NCBI RefSeq assembly: GCF_021976095.1
Contig: NW_025813526.1
Span: forward strand, 16,483,233 to 16,547,232
Origin: Xenia sp. Carnegie-2017
Lineage: Eukaryota > Cnidaria > Anthozoa > Malacalcyonacea > Xeniidae
Length of the DNA: 64,000 nt
Direction: 5' to 3'
This document shows, piece after piece, positions 22,920 to 36,100 of the stretch. The notes beneath the pieces are model-generated. The model ran no database searches. It was not told the DNA's origin and saw nothing but the letters and a program-made list of their open reading frames with translations. Position 1 is the stretch's first letter; every line of letters begins with the position of its first letter. Both the position numbers and the translations under genes were made by a program.

Positions 22920-23949
22920 AAAGCAATTTTTCGTCAAATCGCTTGATTGCGAGTTTCATTCAATTACCCAGCAGTTTAAAGCTGTTCATAAGATTATTAT
23001 CTTCGTAAAAACGAGGATTGGTTTAGGATAAAAATTGACCATTGTATTTTAAAGAACATTTAGAAAAACCTGTTTAGAGGATTTTTGTTCGTGATTTACT
23101 TGAAGCTTGCAAGATGTTTTATGACGTTTGAGGCTTTTGAATAGAATAACTCTGTAAATTTTTGACATTTTGTGCATGTCATTAAATCTTACGTCATGTA
23201 ACGTTAAGTTAGCAACTTCTGGGTTTAAAAACAAGATTTTCATCTTTTAAAGACGATACTTTGGCTAATCTTTCACTGCAATTAATTTTCTTTTGATCAA
23301 GCAAATAAGCATTATAATAAACTGGTTTAAAGTTTAATAAATCTTTCTTTAGTTTATGGAAAACTTGCAGAAAAAGTGTTTATGGAAGTTCTGCATTTAT
23401 TATGTCTTAAATATTTATGTAAGTCAATTGGTGTTTTAAAAATGGTCTGTGGTTCAATATAAAAAAAGAGAATAATTAGCTGTAAGAAGTGGTTTCAAAG
23501 TAATTTTTTGAAATTGCTATTATACATACTTAAATGTAACAAAAATACCTTGATGGTGTCGTCATTTACAGAATTGATTATAAGACTTTGTCGTTAATCC
23601 TTTAAGTAAGAACTTCCGAATTAAAGGTGCGAATTTTCCCTTGCAAATAATGTTTGTTCTATGTACATTTAATGTTAATATTAAAAAAAAATTGTCTAAT
23701 TTGTTTTCGGTGGGGAGGGAAGGGTTAACAATTTGTTGCAGATTTTCAACATAGCCGCTTAAGGGTAAAGATGTTATATTATTTAATATTATAATAACTT
23801 TATTTATATGTGTTTTTTAATTTTTAACATTATTAAAAAAATTTGTAATTTTTTTTTATTTAAAATATGACTGTATACACATAATTTTTCATGTTTAATA
23901 GTTATAAAAAATACTTATAACGAAATAATGTGCAGAATCATGTCTATTT
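22920..23949. other. Intergenic, nothing recognised
   Basis: AT-rich; no domain, RNA or element end identified. It may contain upstream sequence of the fibrinogen-type gene, but I cannot place an exon. Confidence 0.35.
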
Positions 23950-24112
23950 ACATATGCTCTGAACAAAATATTTTTTGCTTCTGGTAGGCATAAGCACGCA
24001 ATGCTGCAGTACATTTTGGAATAGCCATCTTTACAAAAGCAACAGCGACCCTTTTTTCTTTTGTGTGATGTGGCCAATGGCTAAATCCATAATATCGAAT
24101 GTCATTCGTTGG

Positions 24113-24300
24113 GGATGGCAAAATAATTTACATGATGGCGTAAGAGTATTGAGCCTACGTTTAACAGTCAGGTAAAATGACAAAGACCTATATTTGGTGA
24201 GTAGAAGTTTAGGTGAGTAGAAGTTGGTGATGGCAAAACAGTGTATATAATGGCGTAAGAGTATTTAGCCTAAGCTTAACCACTCAAGTAAGATGAAAAA
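24113..24300 (+). repeat. Local tandem duplication, about 115 bp unit
   Basis: A segment starting GATGGCAAAATAATTTACATG and passing through GGCGTAAGAGTATTGAGCC occurs twice in the left arm, at about 24113 and 24233. The right arm has a single version (about 46660-46730), so this duplication either followed the arm duplication or was lost on the right. Confidence 0.55.
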
Positions 24301-25610
24301 TACTTATACTTGGCTTTAATTATACATAAATGAGGTTTAGGAGTTTTTTTTTGTTTAATTTTTGACGCGTTGCATAATTATTTAAGCCAAGGAATATTTT
24401 ATACGCAACTTTGCAGTAATCGAAGTGTAAACCAAATACCATTCGAAATATAATTTGCCTAACCTTTTGAAGTTAGTAAAGATCATTTTTTTGATCAAAT
24501 ATCTAGTCTTAGTCTTAAAAACATACAAGAAAGCTTTTACCAAACGAGCTTCAAAAAGATGTAATATAAATAAACTTGCCATTAAACTAACGTCAAATTT
24601 GTAAAATTAATATTAAATTAATTGTACCTAAATGTAGGGCAGTAAAAACTTTCAATTTAGCAAAGTCATTAATTTCTTGACCGAGCAACTATGCGGACTT
24701 TATTCTTATTGGTTGGTTTGTTTCAATCATAATAGCATCATAATAAGTACAAAGAAAGAGCAAAGGTTGTATTCATGAAATAATGAATATATGAATGAAG
24801 CTAATACGTTTAATGGTAAAATCAAAGACCCATACCAATGCCAAAACTCCTTGTCAAATGTGTGTAAAAGGCTATCAAAATCATGCAAAAGTCATTGCTT
24901 TAATTCATTTTAATAAATTTGTTGGCAGTGTTGGTATCCACTTGGCAACCTTGCAGTAATGTACACTAATTTACAGTGAGTTCAGAAAAATCGGATATTA
25001 GAGTGCCAGGAAATACTTTAAATAATTCATCAACACAAGGCTCCAGATAAAAAAATTGTGCAATTTCTTTCATTAAAATAACTTTGGACAATGAGTTTTA
25101 TGTACCATCAATAAAATAAATAATTGACCTTACAGCAAATGATGTGGAGGAGTTACACCCACTTAAGAAAGATTGGACAGTGGAAGCACTTAGTTCTACA
25201 ATGATAACATGACAGTCATCATCTGACAGATTCCCTAATTTATCTTAACAAGTTTATATTGTACAAAATAATTTACAAATAAACGTATGCTCAAAGTTGT
25301 TTGAAGAGCAAAATTTATCTTACACCCAAAATTTTGCAAACCACTTGCAACGAAAATATGATATTCAATTTTCTAGTAAATTGTTAAAAAAATAAGAACA
25401 TGAAGTACTTTCATGAAAAAGGGATTTTTCTAGGCCATTTCTGACAAAGGTGGTTCATGTGACTACATTTTTATGTATAAGTCATGAAACTGACTAACTA
25501 GATTGACTTTAGTGTAAGTTAGCAAATAATCTAACATACGTAAACTAACCTAAGCAATAAATCCTTATCTCTTTCACCAGTAAATCAAAATTTTACAATA
25601 AAGAAGAATA

Positions 25611-26825
25611 AAGTAAATGATTTGAACCCGGGAGTATCGTTACATATTTGTAAATGTAGATGGTTCGGGTTGGTATAGTCTTGAGAAGGACTGTTTTTGT
25701 TGTTGTTGACTGACGTTTCGACAATCTTAGCCGTAGTCATTTTCAGAGTAAAATGAGGAGTAAACGTCAGGTTAGCCGTATTTATTATCTGGTTCTTATG
25801 TCATCGTATTGTGTGTACAGGAAATGTGTGGATGCAATTGTGCATTGTCATTGTGAATTAGTGTGAAGTGTAATGTTTGAGTTGTGATGTGTGATTTAGG
25901 TGTGATTTAGGTATGATGTTTTCAGTTGTAATGTTTGGGTGTCAATTGTGGATTGTCATTGTGAATTAGTGTGAAGTATAATGTTTTTAGTTGATTGTTT
26001 GTTTGTATTGTGAATATGTCGTTTGTAAGGTGCGGGAATTGCTGTAATCTGTTAAGGGGCGGTTGTTCCAAATTAGTATACCAACTTTCTAATGTAAGCC
26101 GTTGTCTATAGTCAGTACTGTAAGTAATACAATTTTACGAGTCTCAGTCAATGTTGTGCATTGTGATTCAGTCATTTTCGGCAATGTGATTAGTTTTGTC
26201 TTGTTTCTTTGTAGCTCGTTTTTGTTCAGTAAGTCTTATGTTTAAATTCCTGCCAATTTCCCCGATATAAGGGACGTGGCCGTCGGAGCAGTTTATTTGT
26301 AAATTTCCTTCACGCCTCTTATATCGGGGAAACTGGCCGGAATTAAAACATAAGGTTTACTGAACACAAACGAGCTACAAAGAAACAAGACAAAACTAAT
26401 CACATTGTCGAACATCGCCGAATCACAAAGCACAACATTGACTGGGACTCGGCAAAATGCATTGCTTACAGCACTGCCAATAGACAAAGGCTTACATTAG
26501 AAAGTTATATAACGAACAACCCTCTGAACAGATCACAGCAAGTAACGGCACCTTTAAAACAACAGATTCCCAATAAAAACAAACGATCAACTAAAAACAT
26601 TACACTTCACATTAGTCCACAATGACAACACACAATTGACACCCACATATTTCCCGTACACACAATACAATGAGCCAGATAACAAATACGGGTAACCCGA
26701 CATTTATTCCTCATTTGACTCTGAAGATGACTACCGCTAAGGTCGAAACGTCAGTCAACAAAAACAAAAACAGTCCTTCTCAGGACTAAACCAACCAGGA
26801 CGATCTACATTTACAAACATGTAAT
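25611..26825. mobile_element. Head-to-head truncated PLE pair with target duplication
   Basis: An inverted PLE 3' part (about 25615-26300, minus) meets a sense one (about 26305-26825, plus) within the endonuclease region, forming a 1.2-kb imperfect palindrome with complete tails at both outer ends. The flanks repeat GAAGAATA (25603-25610 and 26826-26833). The right arm of the duplication has the undisturbed target (AAGAAGAATA read inverted, near 45525), so the pair inserted after the arms were made. Both halves lack reverse transcriptase and are broken. Confidence 0.85.
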
Positions 26826-27339
26826 GAAGAATAATATTATATAAATTAAAGTGCCTGAGCACTACGCGCACATTGTTCACACATCCATATATGCATCCGT
26901 TTCTGAAATATTCGGATATTTGCAATCGGAAGGTCTAAGAGAATAATCGATCAAATCTAAAAAATGATCACTTTCTCACTCTAACTCTCAATCATTTCCT
27001 CCCAAAAGATTTATCGCGTTATCTTCGCCATTACGTGGTTTGTTGGACATAGGATGTGGCTCCTTTGAACCTGCCGTAATGGCTTTATCTAAGGCTTGTG
27101 TTGCTTACTCTGAGTGAATGACCACCATATTAATTCCATTTGATACATACATTATTAAGGGCCATAAGCATAATTGAGTTATTTTTATCATCTATAGCAA
27201 GTAACTACGTCAGAAACTGACCTTACTGTTGCACAAAGCAATATATGTCATTCTAACTCAGCGGAAATGGCAATTTTAAAAATTCACAAGATCATGCTCT
27301 TTCACGTTATTCCAATTTTGCAGTTTTGTTGACCCTCCA

Positions 27340-27610
27340 TCTGTCACTGAATTTCAACATGAGAGTTAAGTAGAGTATGTAATGGAAAGTGATAATTCCC
27401 TTGTTTCTACCTTCAAAAACTGGCAGTTTTTGAGTATTTCACCATTGAAATTTCAATTAATTAATGTCATTCGCAATCGATCAACGCAATTTTGATAACG
27501 TAATTTCGGAGATACTTGACGTAGGATACTACATAAAATGCAGGTTCTGCAGTTTTACACACATTTCTAAATGAAGTTTCGTTAAAATCCGCTGTCTAGG
27601 CAAGCTTCAA
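27340..27610 (+). repeat. Repeat family copy 1 (GTAATGGAAAGTGATA type)
   Basis: A segment with GTAATGGAAAGTGATAATTC, CGCAATCGATCAACGC and AATGAAGTTTCG, followed by AAAATCCGCTGT. Related copies are at 42480-42770 (same orientation) and 44580-44880 (inverted; the arm partner of this one). No coding potential. The presence of an extra copy inside the right-arm-specific segment marks it as a dispersed repeat or a secondary local duplication. Confidence 0.6.
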
Positions 27611-28155
27611 TCAGAAAGCTATGGAATGCTTACCAGTGTTTTGAGCAAAAAGTTTGAAGTTTTCAAACTGGAATAAAATGAAAACATGGCCTTAAACTCA
27701 TTTGAGATATTTTAGACCATTTCTCTTTTAGGAAGACTATTTTTTTGAATAATCTGGAACGTGTTGTCCCCATTTTAGGGCAACGTGTTATGGATTAAAG
27801 CGGACACTTGTGTTAGTTCTGAACACTATATTTTCTGAAATTTTTCGACCCATTATTTTTTTGTTCAGACGTTATGTTTTTTTATGTCCAGAAAACACAA
27901 GAAAAACTCTTAATATTCAAATGTGGTATAGGGACTGACAGAAAAATATAAAATATTGATGCCGGCTTTTTAATCAGCATTCAGTCAATCTATTCGCGTT
28001 ATTTTTGACATTTAGCACTAAAATCATTATCATCGTTATTTCCAAGGTGCAGTCACGCAATTAATAAAGGAACCCAAATAAGTCCATTTGAAAACAGCCC
28101 TCGTGCATGGTTGAGCATTTAGTTTACACTTACACTCAGAATAAGGATTCAAAGT

Positions 28156-29480
28156 TTAAGGAGCCGATGGAGTGCCATCCAAGTTATAGTAGTTTTTATC
28201 ATCAAACTGCCAACCTTGACCAACTGGTGTGAGAAAATCTATTCGTTCATATCGAAAATATGCTCTATTTATCAGGTAGACTTTGCTACGTTTGATATAT
28301 TCGATCTCTGTAATGCGATATTGCCCTATGCAATAGTGCAATATATATTTTATAAAATCCTGACGGTGTCATTAGACACACTTGGGACACGGTGCGAAAA
28401 ATTGTTGAAAACTAGTACTTTTTATAACGGTCATGACGTAATCAATAATTAAGGGGGTTAATCATATATGCAAAACAAATATTTTGTAAAAAATTTTTTG
28501 TCAGCAAGAAATATTATATACCTTCAACCATTTTGCAGCATTTTAATTTGTCAATGTTGTGTAGCCAGTCACCTCCTGGACTTCTGAATAATCCTGTTAT
28601 GTAATAACCAGCTTTTTTGCATATTGCCCATCCTTTTTTGTTAAACTTTTCACTGATGTCTTCATCGTAACAATCACCATACTTGTCTGGATGATTGACT
28701 GGTTTGCAACATTTTCCTTCCTCAATATTGTGTAATTTACTGCCTTGTGCGCGATAGAGACCATTTAAAAAATAACCATAAGAGCAAACACCCCAAATGT
28801 TATTTCTAAAATACGATATTGAAATCAAAAGAAAATAGAATTTATCAATTCCATTCGTTCAAATATTCTATAAAAGTCTTAAAACGACATAGAACAAACT
28901 ATGTCTTACTGTGTCTTGGATTTTTGAAAGTTTACGGTGTAACGACTTGGTTAAATTACATAAAAAATATATCTGTCAGGCTTTTAGTTCATAAGTACCT
29001 ACAGAACCCAACAAATAAGAAAACTATTTTTGCTACTTGGGGGAAGGCTTTGCTTTCTTTCTAAAATGCTGATTAATTATCAAATATTTTATCTCAATAA
29101 CAGCTTAGAAAAGACATTGTATAACGTAGGAAATTTTATAAATGACAAAATTAGATGTAGTATTTTTTTGCTTAACATTTTTAATTACTTTTTAAACCCT
29201 CCTTAAAGTGCTAATTGGTATTCTATCAAATATACTCACTTAGTTTTAGAGGTTTGCCAGCTAACATTTTGACATATGCTACTTTGCCCTTTATATATAT
29301 TATTTGACGAACAGCATTTAGCTTGTTGGAGTTTCTTAATGCCATCACGATTTGTACTGTTGAACTGAAGGCGCCTAAAACCAGTTATGAATTTGTTGTT
29401 GGACCCACAAGTTGACCAACCTTTTTTGTTAAATGATTTCTGCCAGCCTGCGTTTATGCAAGACTGTGGTTTACCAAGGT
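28156..29480 (-). CDS. Partial gene: Cys-Cys repeat exons with own last exon (left-arm copy)
   Basis: Minus-strand exons 29480-29240, 28805-28522 and 28307-28156 (stop TAA) join in phase. The first two are near-identical copies of exons 6 and 7 of the gene at 33197-48201 and encode three repeats ending in Cys-Cys: FNKKGWSTC with AKCC; YGYFLNGLYRAQG with GKCCKP; FNKKGWAICKKAGYYITGLF with KCCKM. The third exon adds a cysteine-free tail (IEYIKRSKVYLINRAYF to NLDGTPSAP). The domain looks extracellular and lectin-like, but I cannot name the family. The arm boundary cuts off the signal-peptide, PAN and pentraxin-like exons, and no replacement first exon was found, so this may be a 5'-truncated duplicate. 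All three exons are open and splice sites are kept (GTGAGT, GTATAT donors). Confidence 0.7.
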
Positions 29481-29957
29481 CTAAAAGGAAAAGTTCTGTT
29501 ATATTCTTTATTCAAATAAACTGATATTTTATTCACGTATACTTTCTTTGAGTTTGTTGTAAAGAAAACAATCATTTCCTCCTCATATCTTCCTTATTAA
29601 TATGCATGCACTTAAAGCTAATTTTTTAATGAAAATCTTGCTTTTTTCAAAATAAAAGTAAAACAATGAGAGCACCCTCAATAAGTGAATTTTTAAATTT
29701 GCTTACATACATGAAATCTATAAGAAAGTCAAAACGAACCCCCGATATTTCTACAAAAATATTTTAGAAAATTTTCTGTAAGAACTTGGAGTCTCGTTGA
29801 TTTTATTACATCAAATCCTGGCAAAGTAAATATTTTGCATGGAACTTATTTTTTTCTAAATTATTAGCTACTGTGCACTTAGAAATGGAAAAGACCACCA
29901 AAAAAGACCATTGTATCATTATGTGTATCGGTTAGTTGTCGTGTGGTAGTCTTTCTT

Positions 29958-30392
29958 CTATGTGTGGGAATAAATGTAATAAAACCTCCAGACATCAGTG
30001 TGATTATTTATCATGGCCACGGCATCAAACCCAACATAACCTAGCGGTGACATGGTAACCGGATCAAATTGGAGCATATACTTTAGATTTTTCTCAAGTA
30101 AATCGACCTTTATCTTCTGTGTAGTACAGTACGATGTTGATGAATATGAGTCTTTGCAAGGACTTCTTTCTTTCTTAAACCAATTATATATAATGGACTT
30201 GGGCAAACGAAACAATGAACTCGTCACAAATTGATTCATATTGTGTTCGATGTATAGGGATTTAAATATTTGAATGGCCTTGCTTTGACAGAATTTAAAA
30301 CTAAGAGATTGATGGTGACAAAGGAAAAGGTCGTTTTGTTTCTGTTTATAACAGCTAAGTAAAATGCTTGAAAGAAATGTATGTATAGACAT
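29958..30392 (-). other. Open 144-codon frame conserved in both arms, function unknown
   Basis: The same frame exists at 39831-40265 on the plus strand with about six amino-acid differences. I recognise no domain; it has three or four cysteines and Tyr/Phe-rich stretches. The visible differences are replacements (K/E, V/E, L/S, G/E, A/D), which suggests sequence kept open by recent duplication rather than by protein-level selection. In the right arm it lies inside intron 5 of the PAN/pentraxin-like gene. Confidence 0.25.
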
Positions 30393-30405
30393 AAGTCACA
30401 CATAT

Positions 30406-31117
30406 TTGTAAAAGATGACAGTGATGGACTTTTTTATTATTACAAAACACTTTTTTGAGTCACCATAGTTAGTAGCCATGTAATCCAGCAACTGTCTTTC
30501 TCTGCTTGTGTGACATGTTATACTCACAGCTATACAAAAAATACTTATTTTTCTTAATTGTGCCTTGAAAAATAATGAGTTATAAAAGCTATTGGGTATA
30601 TTTGTCAATGAGCCTTAGCTATGAAACTTTTATTTATGCCTTTGTGATTTATTAGCCTATTTTATCTAAAGCTTGGAGTTTTATTCAATTTTTTTCTACT
30701 TTTTAAATCATCAAACAGTAGCTAGAGCTTTCTGAGTCTTAGAAAAGTATTGGTAGGCAAGATTGCATGTACATTAAAAATAAACATTTTTACACAGGAA
30801 ATTCTTGATGAAATATCAATAAAACCCCACTAATTGTCTGTAATTTATATTTACTGCTTGTGTAATAAACCATGTGCAATTTATAGTGTATATATATCAA
30901 GCAACATGGACCTTCACCATGCATGCTAATGAATGTTTCATGTATTTAAAAAACTAACATAATTGTATATCATGGAGCTGATATACAAAAGAGTAGTCAT
31001 GAATAAAAACTGTTGTAAAGCTCATGTATCTATATGTATTATTATTTTCATATTTAGCACAACATTCATACTGTAGTACCTTTTTGTTTTAACATAATCT
31101 AGCTCATTTTTCATAGA
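30406..31117. other. Left-arm-specific 0.7-kb segment
   Basis: In the right arm (read inverted) the sequence passes directly from CATAAGTCACACATA to GAGCAACGAATTT. In the left arm these two blocks are 0.7 kb apart, with CATA at both junctions. This could be an insertion with a 4-bp duplication or a deletion on the other side. No terminal inverted repeats or coding frame were recognised. Confidence 0.5.
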
Positions 31118-31156
31118 GCAACGAATTTATATGATGCATAGGATATTCAAATCAAG

Positions 31157-31230
31157 CAGAATGCATAGGGAGTGCAAGAAGAATGCATAGGGAATGCATA
31201 GGGAATGCAAGCAGAATGCATACTCAATGC
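31157..31230 (+). repeat. Short tandem repeat GAATGCATAGGGA
   Basis: Four to five copies of GAATGCATAGGGA or GAATGCAAGCA lie at the inner edge of the left arm. The right arm's inner edge has one related unit (CCCTATGCATTTTGC). The position at the arm boundary may mark the rearrangement point. Confidence 0.6.
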
Positions 31231-31442
31231 TCGAGCATGGAGTAAATATTACTTCGTAATATTCACATCATGCTCTGTGCTGCCGAGCCCCCTCTGAAAC
31301 GATGCTTGTTAACACTTGATTTCTAAAGATAGTTTTTAAAACATATAGATTCCATATTTTAAACAATAGATTGTAAACTCGAGATTTTTACCCCCCTTTG
31401 GAAACAATTGTTTGTTAAAGAAAGTTTTTACCCAAGGTTTAA

Positions 31443-31512
31443 AAGTAGTATAGTACATGGGGGATATGAGAGCACTTTCTGTGCTCTCGTACCCCCATGT
31501 ACTATACTACTT
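31443..31512. repeat. 70-bp near-perfect hairpin
   Basis: AAGTAGTATAGTACATGGGG pairs with CCCCATGTACTATACTACTT around the inner stem GAGAGCAC-TTTCT-GTGCTCTC. The stem is about 32 bp with one or two mismatches. It could be a MITE remnant or a hairpin RNA; no companion copy was seen in the window. Confidence 0.75.
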
Positions 31513-31519
31513 ATATACA

Positions 31520-32519
31520 ATAACCTAATATAGCTTGATTTTGAATTAACCTTAAAATAGGGATAATTGTAACCCAAAATCCTTTCACCACATAGACATG
31601 GCTCGTAATCACTACAACTTATGATAATTTTCATCTCTTAAAACTAGCTAACTGTAGAGTTTTGTTAATGACAGGTGCATTCGAAGAGGCATTATAAGTA
31701 TTGATATAATTAAGGATAAATTATAAACAGAGCGATAATTTGCAATTCGTCCTAAAAGTTTTTTAAAAAACCTAAAATGCTAAACGCACTGGATTCTTTT
31801 TATATAAATACATAAAATACATTTATTATTCTGCAATGTGCGTATTGGGCGAGGTCTGTACAAAAACACCTCGGCCCGATATTTCTCAGTAAAGATCGAG
31901 AAACGAGGTTTTTAGAAGGATTATGATTTGGCATTATTTGCTCTGAAACAAAGCTTGCTTTCTTTTTCACCCTTGCTGTTTTTTACGGGTTGGCTTTCAC
32001 TTTTATAGTTTTCGTCCATAAAAAATTAAATCGTTTCACATTGTATCGTCTTGATAGTTAAACTGTTTTCCAAACGTTTTTCCTTCGAATCACATTCGTA
32101 AATGCTTTTTTGTTTTGTTTAATTTGCGTTTTGCTTTTAGAAAGTTTGTGTACATTTACTGTCAAATTACGCAGTTTGACTGTGGTCGATTACGGGAAAA
32201 TAATGGGCCGGCAACAATGTTTCTGAGCCAATCAAAGAGCGCCATTTTTCCGGAAATGAAGCTAGCCATATAATAATAACATTTAAACATTTTTAATATT
32301 TTTTGTTTCGATTTTGAAGATAAGTGATGAAATTTCCGATTAAATACTGTGCTGTTTCTTATTTTATAATATCCTTTGGTTTTATGCATGGCTCTTTTGA
32401 ATGCACTCTTCTTGTATGCAATCTTTAAATTCAAAATGAACGCGTTGAAACTAAACCCTTTAGAGGGCAAGTTTTTATCTCAGTTGTGTGTTAAGCAATT
32501 AACACCAGGTGTTTTCTGC
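31520..32519. other. Central spacer, nothing recognised
   Basis: No domain or element end seen. The minus-strand frame at 32162-32470 is basic but unrecognised and has no splice or start context. Confidence 0.35.
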
Positions 32520-32720
32520 AACACAACATGTCCAAATAGTTTTAATAACTTTGGCTCGCATTATTTTTTTCAATTTGAAAGGAACACATCAAAATGTTGT
32601 GCTTAAACAAATGCTTAAATTAAAAAGCATTTGATTATATTTTCCTTGCTTTTCTTATTAGCAAATGTACCGACTTTTTCTATAATGTGTCATAGTTACA
32701 AATGTGAGGAGAAAATTTCA
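32520..32720 (+). pseudogene. Decayed tandem duplicate of promoter and exon 1
   Basis: This segment parallels 33135-33320 at an offset of 603 bases. ATG at 32594 corresponds to the gene start at 33197 (AAATGTTGTGCTTAAACAAA versus AAATGTTGTACTCGAACAAA), and the following signal-peptide-like and TTTTTCTATAATG segments align. The reading frame is broken by a stop soon after the start and the splice donor is lost, so it is a relic or an alternative non-coding first exon. Confidence 0.6.
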
Positions 32721-33196
32721 CATTTGAATAACGGACACTACCAAATGTGTTTGCAAGTGCTTTTAAGCTTAAACCTTTAATAGATTCTTTAAGGAAGTTT
32801 AATACTTTAAATTATTGATTTACTTTGTCGAAGATCAATATGTTCATAAAGTTATAACATCCATATATATATATTGTTTAACAGTGTAGGCAAAAGTTTG
32901 GTGCAATACTTGAATCATTATATTATTAATACTTAGAGCATAATATAGATAAAAATAAGTTAACAAAACACCAGTTTTTGTTTGTAAGCAAAGGATTCGG
33001 ATAAAATTCAAGCGTTAATATTTCATGAAACATCAATATTTGCACAGCTGTGTAAATTGTAGCTCTTTGAGTAAATTACACCAATATTTGTTGCTACATA
33101 ACAAAGATTATTATTGGTTGCTTCAATAATTTAATAAGCAAATAGTTTTAACTATGGCACGCATTATGTTTTCAGTTTGACAAAAAACATAGCAAA

Positions 33197-36100
33197 ATGT
33201 TGTACTCGAACAAATGCTTAAATTTAACAGCTATATTATTATGCTTGCTTTATGTTCTTGGTAGTAGCAATTGTTTTGATTTTTGCTATAATGCTTTATA
33301 CAAGGGTAAGAAAAAAGTTTGATGCCTTTATGAGAAGTTTGCGCTTGGCCTAGCGTGAAATATTACAGCTATTGGAAACTTTACCAAACTGACAATGACA
33401 GGGTATTTTTTCTTAGGTTGGAGATTTCAAGGGAATGTATTTAAAAAAATCGAAGTACAAAACGAAATAGAATGCATCGTAAAATGCTTTAAAGAGCCAT
33501 GTTGTCAATCTCTAAACCACAGAAGAAGGTTAAGCCAAGGACGTTGGAGTCTGTGTGAAATGTTACACAGTGTTCTAAATGACAGCAGCCGACAAAATTT
33601 AAAACAAAATCGATTTTATGATTATGTTTTCTTCAACACACCGATCAAAGTAAGAAATAATTTTGAAGTTTGTGTGTTTTATTTATGCAACTAAAAGCAA
33701 GTAGCTTAACCCAAAAAGAAAATTTTAGAAATGTTTTATGTATTACATGAAAAATAAAAAACTAAAACAAAAAAGACCACTCTATCACCAAAAATTTACC
33801 TAGACTTTCCTTTTCATCGTAACTTTTTCAAATTTTTTTTGTTTAACTTTTAGATGTACAACAAAAGCTGCAAACTGCAACAGCGTAAGTAGTTCGTAGC
33901 TACATTATATTTATATTCATAAACTTGACTTATGTTTCATTCAATTCATCTAAGCCCTCAACAAAAGTTACGATTTGGTATTTCCCAATGCTCATGTCGA
34001 GAACTTGATTCTTCTCGATAATGTGATGCCTAATATATCAGAGATGACATTGGCATTTTGGGTAAACACAGTTACAAGGCGAAGGATGGCGCTGTTTTCT
34101 TATGCTGTTCAGAACAGTCCTGACGAATTCTTTGTGGGATTTGACGCAGAACGGGTCATCATTACAATAAAGTCGTTGACAAAAGAGTAAGAACAATTAA
34201 TTTTATTGGTTTAAACCACGGTTAAACATTCATCAATCTGCTAAATTTTGAAATTTGAATTAATGTGCAAAATATTTGTATGCTTTTGGTAAAGGATATT
34301 TTTAGATGCACAACAGACTTGTATTCGGATTCAGCGTTTATACATTATTGATTTATACATCATTATACATTGTTTTGTAAAAACCATGTTTGTCAAATGT
34401 GATTGGCTAATTATTAATTACATGATTTGAAATGAATGCGATGTTTCCTACCTAAGAAAAACGTGACAAATTACTGCCCGCAAATTTCAATATCATAAAA
34501 AAAACCAAAACTAAAAAGATTTATTGCACTTGTAGTAAGCAAGAAAATTTTACTATTAATAAGAAACAAGGATTAAGAAAACATTAAAAAATAGTTAAGA
34601 AATGTGTTTGTCAGCCTTATTGCATTACGCAACAAAATTTTGATGGACAAATCTCGCCGAAAGTCATTGAGTTTATTAAAAGGCAATGACAATAAATGGT
34701 CTTTGTTCTTATTTAACAAAACACTTATTGTACGTCCAACAGAAAATAGTAAGTTTTGTTATCGTTTGAGTCTAAGTCAATGTTTCTTCCGAGCCTCTAG
34801 GAAAAAAAACGCACTACTTTCCTCGTGAGCATAAAGTAAGCGAACAATGTTAATACAATATGATGTAAGCATTATATGCACTAAAAACAAAGTATTAACT
34901 TTTAATTGTTTTCGTTTTTCAATTTCCAAAGTCAAGAGTTAAGAAAAGAGTGTGTAGAGCACAAAGACGGCACATTTGCGTCTTTTATGCAATATTAGTT
35001 AGTTTGCAGCAGAATGCATCCTTCTGTTAGGAGAAAATTCAATGGTCTTGATTCTTAAGAATGTTTAATGATGGATGATCTTAGGGGAGATATAAAGTGG
35101 AAAAAAGAAATATTCAACGCAATGAATAGATGGACCCAACAATTATTCATATATTTTTGCAAATGGTTGAGAGAATCAATTTAGAAGTAGTAGTGGAGGT
35201 AAATATACACAATTTGTCATATTGTTTCATTTAAAAATAAAATAATAAAGGGTTATGGACTCTAACCTAAAACTTAAAAATTCATGCAGTTACCCAATTA
35301 GCCATTTTAAACAATGGTTTTAAATGCAGAAAATTACAGTAAAACACCGAGAAAGCCACTAAATAGTAGAAAAGAAAAGATGAAGAATATGTTGTTATAT
35401 TTTTAATCCATGTGTATAAAACAGATGATTGCTGTTAGAGTGTCGAACATAGATAAAAAAGACAAAAAACAGTAAAATTTCACTCAAGCAGGCTTCGTAT
35501 AATTTTAACAATTAAATTAAGTAAAAATTGGAGCAAAAAAAGCAAGTGGGTTTTAAAAAATGTGTAAAAGGTGTCTAGTGATTTCATTATCTTTACAAAA
35601 GATACTTTAATGTTAAAATGAAAGAAAAGAGAAACGTGTGGAAGAAACGTAAAATACAAAGAAATGGATAATTTTCACAAGAAATTGCTGTAGCAGTATT
35701 TAAGAAGATGAGAAAAGGAAAAGTTTTAAAATAAGATAATATTTTAGTGAAAGCTTCATTATGCACTAAAAAATTGAACAACGCTCTCTGATTTTAAACA
35801 GATTGCTGCTTTGAAAGAAAATGGTGGAGAAGTAAAATAGGAAAATGTTTGATTTCTTATATTAGAATAAAATAACAAATGCATGGGTGCTTTATTAAGT
35901 TATTATTAAAGAGGCTAATAAAAAAACACCAGATGAAATAATAAAAAATAAACATTTTTAACAAAATTTAAAGTTAAAAATGTTGCATACTGATAGAAAA
36001 TTGAATAACATCTTAGTGCGATGTTTTTTATGGATGCTAATATTTAACTAAACTCGTGTTATTGCATTTTTAATTTGAAATGAAGTTTCTTCAAACGATT

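Larger units (their letters stand above)
23950..31170. repeat. Left arm of giant inverted duplication
   Basis: Read inverted, this interval matches about 39765-46870. Anchors: 23980-24120 with 46730-46860; 24780-25600 with 45530-46390; 27200-27900 with 44330-45180; 28100-28310 with 43778-43940; 28340-30400 with 39830-41890; 31110-31170 with 39765-39820. Similarity by eye is very high in the inner 2-3 kb and clearly lower (around 85-90%) in the outer part. Differences include the PLE pair at 25611-26825, an extra 0.7 kb at about 30406-31117 here, and an extra 1.85 kb at about 41896-43745 in the right arm. Confidence 0.9.
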